The position numbers and the translations under genes are program-made. Shown one piece after another: positions 20,613-31,500 of a DNA stretch of 64,000 nt. This DNA is from Trileptium ribeirensis. Lineage: Eukaryota > Nematoda > Enoplea > Enoplida > Thoracostomopsidae. The stretch's first letter is position 1. Every line of letters starts with the position of its first letter. The stretch spans positions 1 through 64,000 of the forward strand of contig JASANE010028731.1 in assembly GCA_030248225.1 (NCBI GenBank), written 5' to 3'. Under the pieces are notes generated by a model. That model was not told the DNA's origin. It saw only the letters and a program-made list of their open reading frames with translations, and made no database searches.

Positions 20613-21366
20613 TTTAGTATTCGATATTGCTAACTCTAATGCATGAGTAAACTTAAGCTGCGCCCCTTACCATCCTCTTTTGACAAAAGCGATTGCCATT
20701 CAGTTGTACACTGAACACAAATTTCGTTTTTGCGTTAAAGAACAGAAATTAGTCCGTTTCATATTCCATACATTATAACTTGAAAATGTTCGCGAACACA
20801 CTGGTGTTAAAGTACAGGGACCGAATTGCATTCGCTAATGGCGTTAGGGAACAGAAAAATGTCGAAATTGGATACGGCTGTTGAAATTCGAGTTTTGTTC
20901 GCTAACAACGTTTTGTATGTAGTGTCAAAAGAGGATGGTTGGGGGCGCATCTTAAGTTTACTCTTGCATAAGCTTAGGTTAAGGACTATCAATAATTCTT
21001 AGCCATCCGAACTAGAGCTGTTTCACTGTCTAAACTAAAAATATTTTTGATGACCTTAAAATGGATTTTAAAAGCAGGTGCGATGATGATAAAGATATTA
21101 AACTCACACACCGCAAGTAGTAAAACATCCGCGTTTTTTTCAGCTAATGCCTAAGTTTAGTATTCGATATTGCTAACTCTAAGCTTAGGTTAAGGACTAT
21201 CAATAATTCTTAGCCATCCGAACTAGAGCTGTTTCACTGTCTAAACTAAAAATATTTTTGATGACCTTAAAATGGATTTTAAAAGCAGGTGCGATGATGA
21301 TAAAGATATTAAACTCACACGCCGCAAGTAGTAAAACATCCGCGTTTTTTTCAGCTAATGCCTAAG
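20613..21366. repeat. Tandem duplication of a 211-bp segment, one copy interrupted by a MITE
   Basis: The segment from TTTAGTATTCGATATTGCTA to TTTTTCAGCTAATGCCTAAG occurs at 20613-21155 and again at 21156-21366. The copies are almost identical (CACACACCG versus CACACGCCG), but the first is longer by exactly 332 bp: the 329-bp MITE at 20640-20968 plus a 3-bp target duplication. No gene features. Confidence 0.92.
20640..20968. mobile_element. PIF/Harbinger-type MITE with TAA target duplication
   Basis: 329 bp with inverted ends of about 46 bp: left TGCATGAGTAAACTTAAGCT, right end on the minus strand TGCAAGAGTAAACTTAAGAT, both continuing into ACCATCCTCTTTTGACA. It is flanked by TAA at 20637-20639 and 20969-20971. 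The second copy of the surrounding duplication carries the uninterrupted site CTCTAAGCTT at 21177-21186, which proves the insertion boundaries directly. A 3-bp TWA duplication is typical of PIF/Harbinger elements. No transposase. Confidence 0.9.
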
Positions 21367-22198
21367 CAGGAAATCTGCCGCTCCCCGAAACCCCGCTCTA
21401 AGTTGTTCTGTTGTCGTAACGCATTGCCCCTGAGGATTAACCTGGGCCACATATGGCATGGCGGCCAAGCACCCAAATAACAACATTATTATGACCTACT
21501 ATAGAAGCAGCCAAGCAAGCTTTAGCCTGACCCCATCACTGTCAACGCCCCAATGGCGATAATGTCATCGCACCCATTACTCATGAATCCTGCTCGGACA
21601 ACAATAACCCAGCGAGTACACGCAACGTTTGCATCAGGATGGGCGTTGCTCCACTGTATATTTCCTAATATGAAAATACTACACATATCCCGGAATTCAC
21701 AACAACTATAGCAACTATTTCAGGCATGGGCGTCGATAAACGCCCTTTAGCGATAACCAAATGGTACAGACAATAACATGTCCCATTATGATAACGCCGT
21801 TCACTTAATTTAGTCAAGGACTGCCGCACCAAAGCCTAATAATGCACAGAACGCCTATGAACCTTGACAATTCCCGTATTTGCTTTCCCCCGAACAAATT
21901 GTCATGCAGACAATAATTGCGAAAGCGCCAATGGATCCTTAAACTATATACATCCAACAATCAACTGCGGGACCTATCGCTCACAGATCGATTGTATTTA
22001 ATCATATGCTTAAACTGCATCCAACAATCAACTGCGCCACCTATCGCTCACATATCGATTGTATTTAATCACACCATGTCGAAAAGCACTAAACGTGCCG
22101 TCGCAGCAACTTACATTTTACTGACAACCGACGACGACTAAACACATAATCATATAATTTATCAAAACACATTTTTCCTTAAATATCAAACCTAAGGA

Positions 22199-22430
22199 CG
22201 TGTTCAAATTGCGTTCGACCCGAATCGGACGTTTATTTAGAGTGTGCCTACTACATCCCAACCTACACAGCAGTCACAATTTTTTTCGAACAGAATCGGA
22301 TGAAATCGTGAGAAAAAATGTGTATACGTACACACGCATAAGCTCAATGCAGTCATGTCGGAGCGGATGCGATGTGAACACAATTCGGATTGAATGCAAT
22401 GCCAACACGGCCCAAGAAGAATAGACAAAA
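22199..22430. mobile_element. MITE relic related to the 18177-18436 element
   Basis: Left GTGTTCAAATTGCGTTCGAC then CCGAATCGGACG; right GGAGCGGATGCGATGTGAAC then ACAATTCGG. The ends are imperfect inverted partners. Overlapping frames in both directions are repeat-derived and carry no domain. Confidence 0.55.
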
Positions 22431-23020
22431 CGCAGACACCGCACAAACTTTCCTGTCGTTCTTTATTCCTAGTTAACGACTGTTTAACTGTTACTACACA
22501 TTCACACTCAGAAACAAGCGCAAATTTTTTGCAACGAACAAGTTCGCGAATAGCAATTGAACTGTTAAAGTTACGCGAACGAATCACAGAATTTTCAAAA
22601 AAAAAATTGCTTGTATTTCTGAGACGAACTGCAGGTCTTACAGCTGTGCGACGCAACGACCTAGCCCACTCGAAAGGTATCACAATGCAATCCTACTCAA
22701 TGTCTACTCAACAAACATCTCATAGTATAAATGCGAGAGTAAACACAAGTCGCACCCACTGTGTAATTTCGCAAAAAATGTTATAATGCTTTTTGGTCGG
22801 CAGACATCAAGACATCTTCGGCGCCGAAATTACGTATTTTTGTGATGACGAACATTCACAAAAAAATTACCCAATTCTTTTCTTGCAAACCAAAATTTTC
22901 AAAATATAGAACCACTTTGGTTCGGGAATACTTTCTTTAAGCATTTTGTGAATAAACAATTTGTAGTATTTCAATTATAAAGATTGGTTCGAGAATCCAT
23001 GCTTTAAAATACACACTCAA

Positions 23021-23251
23021 AATATATTCTGTGAAATTTAAGAGAAATTTCTTTGAATTTTGCACCACCACATATTCTTTTAAAATTCAAAGAAATATTC
23101 CTTGAAATTTCAGAGTTATCTCTGAAATTTAACATTATGTAATTTTTAAATAAATAATTCTTTGAATTTCAAGGAATGTTTCTTTGAATTTTAAAAGAAT
23201 ATCTGGTAGTGCAAAATTCAAAGAAATTTCTTTTAAATTTCACAGAAACAT
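23021..23251. mobile_element. Short near-perfect palindromic element
   Basis: Arms of about 90-100 bp: TTCTGTGAAATTTAAGAGAA, then TTTCTTTGAATTTTGCAC, then ATATTCTTTTAAAATTCAAA, recur inverted on the other side of a centre near 23135. I estimate over 90 percent match between arms. The interior is pure AT-rich hairpin. Likely a small foldback MITE. Confidence 0.75.
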
Positions 23252-23355
23252 ATTTCCAGTGCAGGACCGATTTTTTGTCTCACTATTATGGAAAGACAGT
23301 GAACCGCATTATTTCATAAAAATACATAACTTACTTTTGACGCAAACACGCTTAG

Positions 23356-23949
23356 CTCAAGATATTAGAAAATGTAGACTGTGGCGGAATTTGAAGCTCA
23401 AAGGTTTACGAAGTTTTACCTCTTCTTTATCAGTCGCGCTAAATTAATCTTTTTTAAATCTTTAATCTTTCTTAATTTTACCTGTAGCCTAAGCCAGATT
23501 TTTATATGAGACCGACGGACCGTGGGCACGTATGACTCATATTACGTCCAAAACTAAGTCAGGAGGAGTGCCACCGCCCGAACCCTCCAACTAATAGTCT
23601 AGTAATTCTTAAGATAATATAATAAATAAGAATATCTCAAGAATAAAATAATTCTCAAGATATTAGAAAATGTAGACTGTGGCGGCATTTGAAGCTCAAA
23701 GGTTTACGAAGTTTTACCTCTTCTTTATCAGTCGCGCTAAATTAATCTGAAAACTGACGGATTGCGTTAGAATTACTCTTGCACCAAAGCAAAGCTCAGG
23801 AGCAAATCTATATGCTGGCTACGCCGTTGTCGATATACCAAGCCTAAGCCAGATTTTTATATGAAACCGACGGACCGTGGGCACGTATGACTCATACTAC
23901 GTCCAAAACTAAGTCAGGAGGAGTGCCACCGCCCGAACCCTCCAACTAA
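23356..23949 (+). repeat. Two duplicated blocks that look like protein-coding remnants
   Basis: Block a (95 bp) at 23356-23450 recurs at 23654-23748; block b (104 bp) at 23491-23594 recurs at 23846-23949. The linkers between a and b are unrelated in sequence and length (40 versus 97 bp). Read on the plus strand, block a encodes CRLWRNLKLKGLRSFTSSLS then VALN and a stop. Block b encodes ARFLYETDGPWARMTHITSK then TKSGGVPPPEPSN and a stop. The second linker encodes SSGANLYAGYAVVDIPSLS in yet another frame. This may be a decayed transposon or gene fragment; I do not recognise the protein. Confidence 0.6.
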
Positions 23950-24964
23950 CCCGGTAGTTCTTTTTACAAATATATATTTTGTATAAAACGCTGCGCCATC
24001 AACTTTACATGGACGGAAAATTTAATTACCAAATATGACAAACCGTCACGTGCCGTCAATGATACGGCGGAGTGAACGCCGAAACGGAAGAATGATAATC
24101 ACAAACATGTCGAAACGACTGCCGAACCTACATATTTAAGGTATCATAATGAGACAATTCGGGTTGCATAAGAATACATCTGCAATGAAGGTTGTTGTTT
24201 CATCTACTTATTACAGTGGCTTGTCTTATCGCCAAGATAGTAAATTCTGAGTGTTGAATACAAAGCTACATATATTAAGCATTAAATTACAAAATCGGCG
24301 ACCGAATATCATTGATGTTGCCTAAATAGTTGAGAAGATATACGTACCAGATTATTGTGTTCGCAATGTACATACTACTTATGTACTTATGTACATACTA
24401 GAGGCTAAATTACTCTGTAAAATGAAACCAAAAACACAAATAGTTCGAGTGGTGATACAGAGATTACGATTTTCGAGTATTTTGGGTGCCATAAAACAAT
24501 GATAACCTTTTTGAACAACCCTGCAGCGTAAATATTGGCAATAGCAGCACACCTTTTGCAGCTACATAGAAGATAACTAGCTGTACAATATGAGGCGAAA
24601 ATACCTATATGCCTCGAGCGTTTGTAGAGATATTTTCTTGTGTTTTAGATGGCATGGGCCCATTTTAGAACCTATTTTGACACAAATCCTACATTCTAAG
24701 AGAACCGCGTAGCAAAGTATTATATAGAGGCTCAGTTGAAAATGAGTAAAATTTCACTCAAATATCTACACTGGTTGTCGAGAAACAGCGTTTTTACATC
24801 ATTTAATTGCGATGAAGTCCGTGACACACATCTCACCAACGGTTGGTCGAATCGAAGCCTGTGATGGCTCAAAGCTGAAGTAATTTACACCAGCAACTGG
24901 AGTAACTGTAACACCAACTCGTCATCCATTTTCCTTCCTATAATCACATTATAACAATATCTAT

Positions 24965-26502
24965 GGGTCATTTCACGAAACCATGTACTTTTAAAACACC
25001 ATTTTTGAAGCCAAAATGAAACGTTTTCGTATGTACAGTGTCTAGACCCATTCCGACGTAAAACCCTGAATTTTTCGAATATCGATGTCTCTATGCTACC
25101 TGAAACCTGCTACAGGGGTCGCAAAAAGTAACCCTGGGCGTTAAATTTTAATCCGAAATAAGTCATTAATATTCTGTAGGGTAACGTAGTGACATGTGAA
25201 CCATGGTCTGTTTGTATGCAAGTCGGACTAAAAGGGTCACGGTCAAGCCATTTGGAGGACTTGTGACCTAAACTTGGTGCAGCTAGGGGCCTTTTATGGT
25301 TAAAAATCTACACCAATTTAGAACAAGTCTGTCGCAGAAATTTTTCTAGAGCAAAGGAGACAACACCTCCTGACACCATTTTATGTTCACAAACCAACCA
25401 TGGGTGGGGATGTCCGACAAAAAAATTTTCGGCAGATCCTTAGGCCTTGTAAAAATTGGCACCCCGATATGTGTTAGTCGGGGAGGGGGCTACACCTGAG
25501 GTCGGGGGGATACGCCTTCCTACAACATATATTGCGTGAAACTTTGGCTACTTCTAGAGATTCTAGATTTATTTTAACACGCTGCTGCTGTAAAACAAAC
25601 ACAATTGATGTATCAATAGCTTACATTTAGGTGATGATACCAAGGACAACGCGAAGAATAGATGTGCGGGCAGGCAAAAGGGTTGCCTAGCTACCTAGTT
25701 AACAGCACGGCCCCATATCGTGGTCAACGATGGTGAACTTATATACTAATATGGTTCTTGCCATATTCGGTTTCTCTTAAATTTCTTGCGGTCGCGCGGC
25801 TACACGTCAGGTCGGAGGGGGAGGGCTACATTTTCACTAAAAATTTTTAATACATGGGTCGATTTTAGTGGGGCGTTGCGTTTCTATCCCGCCTATTGTA
25901 AGACTGTATGCTAAATTCGGCATTTTTAAATTTAATTTTCGGCAGGTCGGGTGGGGCTACATTTTGCATACCCCATTTTTGGCACTTTATGACCTTCGAC
26001 CTTATAATGAAACAACACATGGACAGACGCTGATATTCTTTTTTCAATAACACCTGTACTGATTACGATTACCGCTATATAGCATTTTTGGCGCTAGTGC
26101 ACTTTGACGTTATTTACCAGCGTATGCAAGCTGCCAGATTTGACCTTGGTCGGGAGGGGGGCTACATGTCACGAAAAAATTTTCAGAAGCTTGATGTCAG
26201 CTTCAGTGTTGATGCTTACTCCCAAGTTTTTGCGAAAAAACTAGCAAATACCATAGGATCACAGTGAAATGAAAAACACATATGTATCACGTGCTGGCGA
26301 TACGGCGAATGTTTATAGTAGGACATGTGTTATTGGCTTCATTTTGCCAACCCGGTTTGAAGGCCTCTGGCTCCTACTATGTTAGCGTTGCAGAGGTCCG
26401 CCATACCTCATTAGCGACATTAAATTTTCTCCCAAAAGACTGGTGCTATGGGCCAAAAAGTGCCCCCCCCCGACTAATTTACATGGTTTCGTGAAATGAC
26501 CC
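24965..26502. mobile_element. 1.54-kb DNA element with 23-bp perfect inverted ends
   Basis: The left end GGGTCATTTCACGAAACCAT (plus GTA) is repeated exactly inverted at 26480-26502. CTAT flanks both ends (24961-24964 and 26503-26506) and is a candidate 4-bp target duplication. The interior contains several G-rich blocks of the type GGTCGGGAGGGGGGCTACA (about 25480-25510, 25810-25835, 25945-25970, 26148-26168). It has no frame with transposase features. Superfamily not identified. Confidence 0.8.
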
Positions 26503-27180
26503 CTATAAGACAGATTCACAGATATTGCTAATTTTAGGCTCCGCTTGTATGACAATCAAATTTTAACTCTATCTCAGCGTTGTTAAGCAGCAGTCAAACA
26601 AAACCATCTTTTCAGGCAAATCTAAAATTTATGTTGTGAATTTCATTACAAACATAATCGCTTAATCCAGACAGACCTACGTTTGTTGTTCCACCTCTTG
26701 ATTTCTATATTTTTGATAAACTAATAATTTAGACAATTTAACTAAAAATAATTTAATATTATCAAGTAATCTGAGCGACTGTTTAGATTTTGCTCCTAAA
26801 GAACTGGTCTATGCACATCCTTCACAAAACTCTCGGAGGATTGGAGCCATATATTCATTTTCCGGGAAAATTAGAAAGTACGGAACAAGCATTTGTTCTA
26901 CATATATACATATTTATATAAATACATGCTACATGCATAGGGCCATGTTTTCAGGTACTTGTAACATGTCGTACAAATATTTTCTGGCTATAATTCATTG
27001 CATTACAAATAGTAGTATTGTTTATAAAAATATTTGCGGAAAATATGAGTTTAAGCGTATAAATAAAAATACTAAATTTAGTTGATCACTGTTGGTTTTT
27101 CGCATGTGGGGAAAAGAACGTGGAGAAATTCGAAAACTGGGACCCTATCCTTGCACTAACAAATAAGGAGAAGCTTAGTA

Positions 27181-27677
27181 TACAGTACGCGCCAGAAATG
27201 AGTGCTGTTCGTTCAAAATTCGTGCCATAAATACAGTTACAATCAGAATTAAGTGCTTATAAAACCGAACGCAGACGAAATCGATCGAAATAGCAATCGA
27301 TCGATCTTCGTTTAAACTAAATTAGTTTAATTAGATGCAAACTAACATTTTTTGTTAAAAAATATTTTTAACACAATCGAAATTCGTTAAATTAATCGAC
27401 TTTCGTTTAAACGATCGATTTTCGTTTAAACGCAAACGTTCGAAATCGAACGAAAATTCGATCGATTTTTGAGCACTTAATTCCGATTGTAAATTAACTA
27501 ATATTGTTGGAAAAATATATATACTTGACTTTGCTCGAGGTGTGTTCGCAATTTTTGGTACTCTTTTTAAAATTGCATAAGCACTGTTCGAAGAATCTTC
27601 GAGCGCAAGAATTTTTTCAATTTCTGGTCGATTTTCGTTCGTTCGAAAGGCGGCAGTCATTTCTGGCGAGTACTGTA
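27181..27677. mobile_element. Tc1/mariner-type MITE, copy 2
   Basis: A 497-bp element. Left TACAGTACGCGCCAGAAATG and right CAGTCATTTCTGGCGAGTAC (plus TGTA) match the family ends of the 2526-2735 copy, again with TA at both outer edges. The interior carries TTCGTTTAAACG and CGATCGAT palindromic words and is longer than copy 1. The 27355-27894 minus-strand frame arises from it and from the neighbouring repeat, not from a gene. Confidence 0.82.
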
Positions 27678-27901
27678 CAGTAAGTATACGTACAGCAAAA
27701 TATGCACTACCGTTACATTTTAAAACGACAAAACAGAAATGCGGCAACAACAGAAGAAACAGCAAAGTTGTAAAAGTAATAATAACAGACCAAAACAAGG
27801 CTACACTCGCACTGCATCCCATCCGACAGAGCATGCACGATACCATCATATCCGAATTGGATGCCGTAGTGTGAAAAAATATATACACACACATTTATAC
27901 G

Positions 27902-28132
27902 GTAAAGGTGTGTTCACACGTCAAAGATTTTGCTCAAAATTTGATTGTAATTTGTAGAGAAAAATATGACAAACTCAAAATTTGATTTTCAAGTTCTGCT
28001 CAGTTCCTCTGATTGGCTAAAGCAATATGCTAGAAAATCTTTGAACACTGTTCACACGTTCAAATTCACCAAAAAATACAAAAAAATGGTTTCTAATTTT
28101 GAGCAAAAAATCTGACATGAGAACCCAGCTTA
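27902..28132. mobile_element. MITE with imperfect inverted ends beside the SMARCE1 3' end
   Basis: Left GTGTTCACACGTCAAAGATT then TTGCTCAAAATTTGA; right TCTAATTTTGAGCAAAAAAT then CTGACATGAGAACCCAGC. The ends are inverted partners around AGATTTTGCTCAAAATT. It is only about 115 bp below the SMARCE1 stop codon, so it could contribute to the 3' UTR or the poly(A) site. I see no clear AATAAA on the minus strand here. Confidence 0.6.
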
Positions 28133-28247
28133 TGCATAATAAAGTTTGATCACATCGGATCGAATGTGATGATAATACAAATCAGAGCGGACCACACGCA
28201 ACGCAACCGCAGCCCAATTAATCAACCAACAATTATCTTGTTGTTGC

Positions 28248-28558
28248 TCACATATTCGAGTCTTCATCGACATAGTCTTCATCGTCATCATCATCGTCAT
28301 CGCCATCATCACCGCCGTCAGCATCGCTATTCTCCGACTCTTCTTCTTCGTCGTCATCACCGCCGCCGCTGTCAATGTAGTCTTCGTCGTCGTCATCGTC
28401 GTTATCATCGTCATCGTCATCATTGTCCACGTCGTCTTCGTCATCATCGTCGTCGTCAAGTTTTCGGCGCTGTTTCCGAGTTTTACGACGCTTCCGCGCC
28501 GACCGCGACTCCGAACACGGCGGAACGGCGCTACGCTTGCATGAACGCGATTTTCCTC
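28248..28558 (-). CDS. SMARCE1: SMARCE1 homologue last exon: basic patch and Asp/Glu tail
   Basis: Acceptor AAAGTTATTTAG; stop TGA at 28250-28248. Encodes GKSRSCKRSAVPPCSESRSA, then the basic RKRRKTRKQRRK, then about 68 residues that are mostly Asp with some Glu, broken by YIDSGGG and SENSDADGG, ending EDYVDEDSNM. Phase fits the exon at 32835. Highly acidic C-terminal tails are usual in this family. The open frame in the complementary strand is only the shadow of the GAT/GAC run. Confidence 0.87.
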
Positions 28559-31500
28559 CTAAATAACTTTATTCGCCCTTGAGTTTATCTAAGTGGCAAA
28601 CATTAAGTTGTTTTGTACGTTGTCTGAAATGTCTGCACTTATAACACTTAGACAGCCACAAATTTTTTCGGGTCTTTTCGGCTACGCCGATAGCCCAAAA
28701 TCGGTCAATTTTGAAGAAACAGCGATAATTTTTGTACAAAAATTCAAGTCAACCGGACCATCCGGCTCAGAAAATGTTTACTTCGATCAGATCTACGACC
28801 GTATTTTTTCAATTTCATTGGGTTACCAATGGTCACCCATGGGTACCCAAAAATTTATAAATATTTTGGCAATAAATGTGTACTTTAAATAATATATTTC
28901 GAACCGGCTTGACAAGCTGAGTCGAATTATGTAAAAAATGAGCAACAAAAAGGTTTAAATAAAGCCTTAATAGGTACTTCTGGTTTCATTTCGAATATTT
29001 ATTTTAAACTCCGGTAAAATAAGTCCATGTTAATTATAGTTCTAATAAAATTGTTTCCTGTTGAAATACGCATTTTCACTATACTATCTAACAAACAAAA
29101 CAACATACATGTTGTAAAGGCAAATTGTGAACACGTCAAAATGTAATTTTGAGGCCCCCGGTAACCTGGAAAGCAAGCTATGCTATCAACTAACCTGGAT
29201 GGAAATTCTCACTAAATGGATATTTCTGCTTCCCCCCAGTTTGATCTGACAGCCCAAGCACCCAGGTACTATTTTGTGTCCTGTGGTGAATAAAGAAAAT
29301 ATATAGACTATTGTTTTTGTAATATTCAATTAAACAGAGGATGAATTGCTCTACAGAATGAGACCAAACAAACCTGAATAGCTCTAGTGGTTCCAGAGAT
29401 ATTATACAATTTTATTCTATTTTGGATCTCATGGGCCCATTTTAGAACCCGCTTGGACCCAAATCCTGGACTAACAGCATAGTTGATAAATCCTGTACTA
29501 CAGAGTACTACAAAAAATTATAAACATGCTAATGCTTGATCGATTATCGTTATTTATGTGTGCCTCAAGAACTATTAAGGTCGATAAATATATGTTGGGA
29601 AATTAAAAGAGCCAACTTAAAGTAAAGAATATTTTTATGTTATAAAATAGCATCAAGGATATTGTTTCAGTTATGGTTTAGCATGTTAGCTTATCTTGTC
29701 TGAAAATGAAAAACTTTTATTACAAAGATTAGATTAGATTAGACTTGAGTAACGGTGTGATAATTTGCACAGGTCCTAATAGTAGGACCCTTTGCATCAC
29801 CGTGTTGTAATTCTTATAAACCTAGATCAAACCTCTGAGTTGCAAGACAAAAACCTATTAATTTACTCAAACACATAGTCCTACCATTAGTAACTGCTAG
29901 TTGTTGAGCACCTAAGAACCTTTGCCTAGCTTCACCCCAATTTTTACATCTGAAAACAAAATGTTCAGACGTTTCAGCTTCCTGACGACAATATTCGCAG
30001 AGACTACTTTCTCTCAGTTTCATAACCTTAAGATGGGCATTTAAGAGATTATGCCCAGTTAAAACATGTATAGCAATACGCAGTCTATCTTTGCTAAGCT
30101 TCCATAAGAAGCGAGATCTCCTATAATTGACTTCAGGAAAGAAAATCCTTGTCTGCCTGCAATTTATTCCCCCTCTCCACCGTCTAGCTTGTTGTCCAAA
30201 CAGAGAACGCACCAGCGAAGTCTTCACAATAGAAGAGGAAACTGGAACACAAGGTTCCGGTCCAGACACATTCAATAAAGCACCTTTCTTTGCAAGGCTG
30301 TCCGCAATTTCATTCCCTCTAATGCCTGAGTGTCCCTTGACCCAAGACAAACATAGCACATTTTCGGCACCTAGTATATTTAATTTCTTATGGCATTCAA
30401 GAACAGTGGCTGACGACACAACCGGCTTATCTAGAGCCTTAAGCGCAGCCTGGCTGTCACTGAAAATCCAAATATTCCTTCCCCTAGTACCTTGTTCCAC
30501 GAGATGTTCGGCACATCTACAAATTGCAACAATTTCTGACTGGAAAATCGTTGCCTTGGACCCTAATGCGAAGTGTAATCTATGTGTATTATCAATAACG
30601 ACTCCAGCCCCTACTCTAACTCCACAGTCTGTGTCCATGAGTGAACCATCAGTATAGCACACAAGATCGCCATCTGACAGGGTTCCCTCATGTCTTACAC
30701 ACCATTTCCTATTCCAACTGAAAAATCTTAAAATTCTGTCCGTTGGCATTACTATGGTATCACATATGCCTCGGGCAAATCCTTGCAACCTATAATATCC
30801 ACTACCCTCGCACTGAGCAAGCCATAGCCCAGTGGTTCTCAGGTGGTAGTAGCTTTCAACTGCCAGTTGATCAATAACGAGATCAATAGGTCTAATTCCC
30901 ATAATGGCCTCTAGACCCTCCAGAGGAGCAGAACGAAGTGAACCTGTGATCATGCGACAGGCCAGACTATGAACCTTCAGAAATTTTCCCAAATAAGTTT
31001 TCAATTTGCTTCTGTGCCACCACATAGCACAGCCATAAGTTAGGGATGGAAGCACTACCGCAGTATAGAGGAAGGACATCGACTTTGGCCGTAGCCCCCA
31101 ATTAACACCAACTGCACCCTTTATAGCAAAAAGAAGTTTTATTGCCTTCTGAGATGCCTGTTCAATATGATATCTCCAACTCATTTTGAGTCTAGATACA
31201 AGCCTAAATATTTTACGCTATCACAAGGCCTCAAAGTAGTACCGTTTAAGGTTATATACCTATATTCAGCCCTTGATCTCTTGCGAGTGATAACCATAAG
31301 ATTCGTTTTACTCGAACTTATCGAAAGACCTCTCCTACTACTCCAATGTAGCATCGAGTTAAGCGCGTTTTGCATACGTCTACATGCCAAACCCAGAGAT
31401 GTGGCGGAGCAGAGTAAGCTAACATCATCTGAGTAAGCAATACTCAAAACTCTCGATTTGTCAAAGTAAGCCAAAAGATCATCCACAACTAAGCTCCACA

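Larger units (their letters stand above)
17788..28247. other. Intergenic region between BUD13 and the SMARCE1 homologue
   Basis: About 10.5 kb from the BUD13 start codon to the SMARCE1 stop codon. I find no host gene in it, only transposon relics and repeats, listed separately. Any BUD13 promoter would lie just above 17787; no TATA box or other core element can be called confidently. Intervals without a named element (21367-22198, 23952-24964, 26503-27180) show nothing recognisable. Confidence 0.6.

Noticed and set aside
22237..22786. Opposed frames of 130-148 codons
   Set aside because: They overlap a MITE relic, oppose each other, and contain no domain or splice context.
28166..28582. Plus-strand frame rich in His/Arg (LHRHSLHRHHHRHRHHHRR...)
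   Set aside because: It is the complement of the Asp/Glu-coding last exon of the SMARCE1 homologue, which has phase and splice support.
30127..30657. 176-codon plus-strand frame opposite the LINE
   Set aside because: Antisense shadow of the RNase H region, which carries clear motifs on the minus strand.
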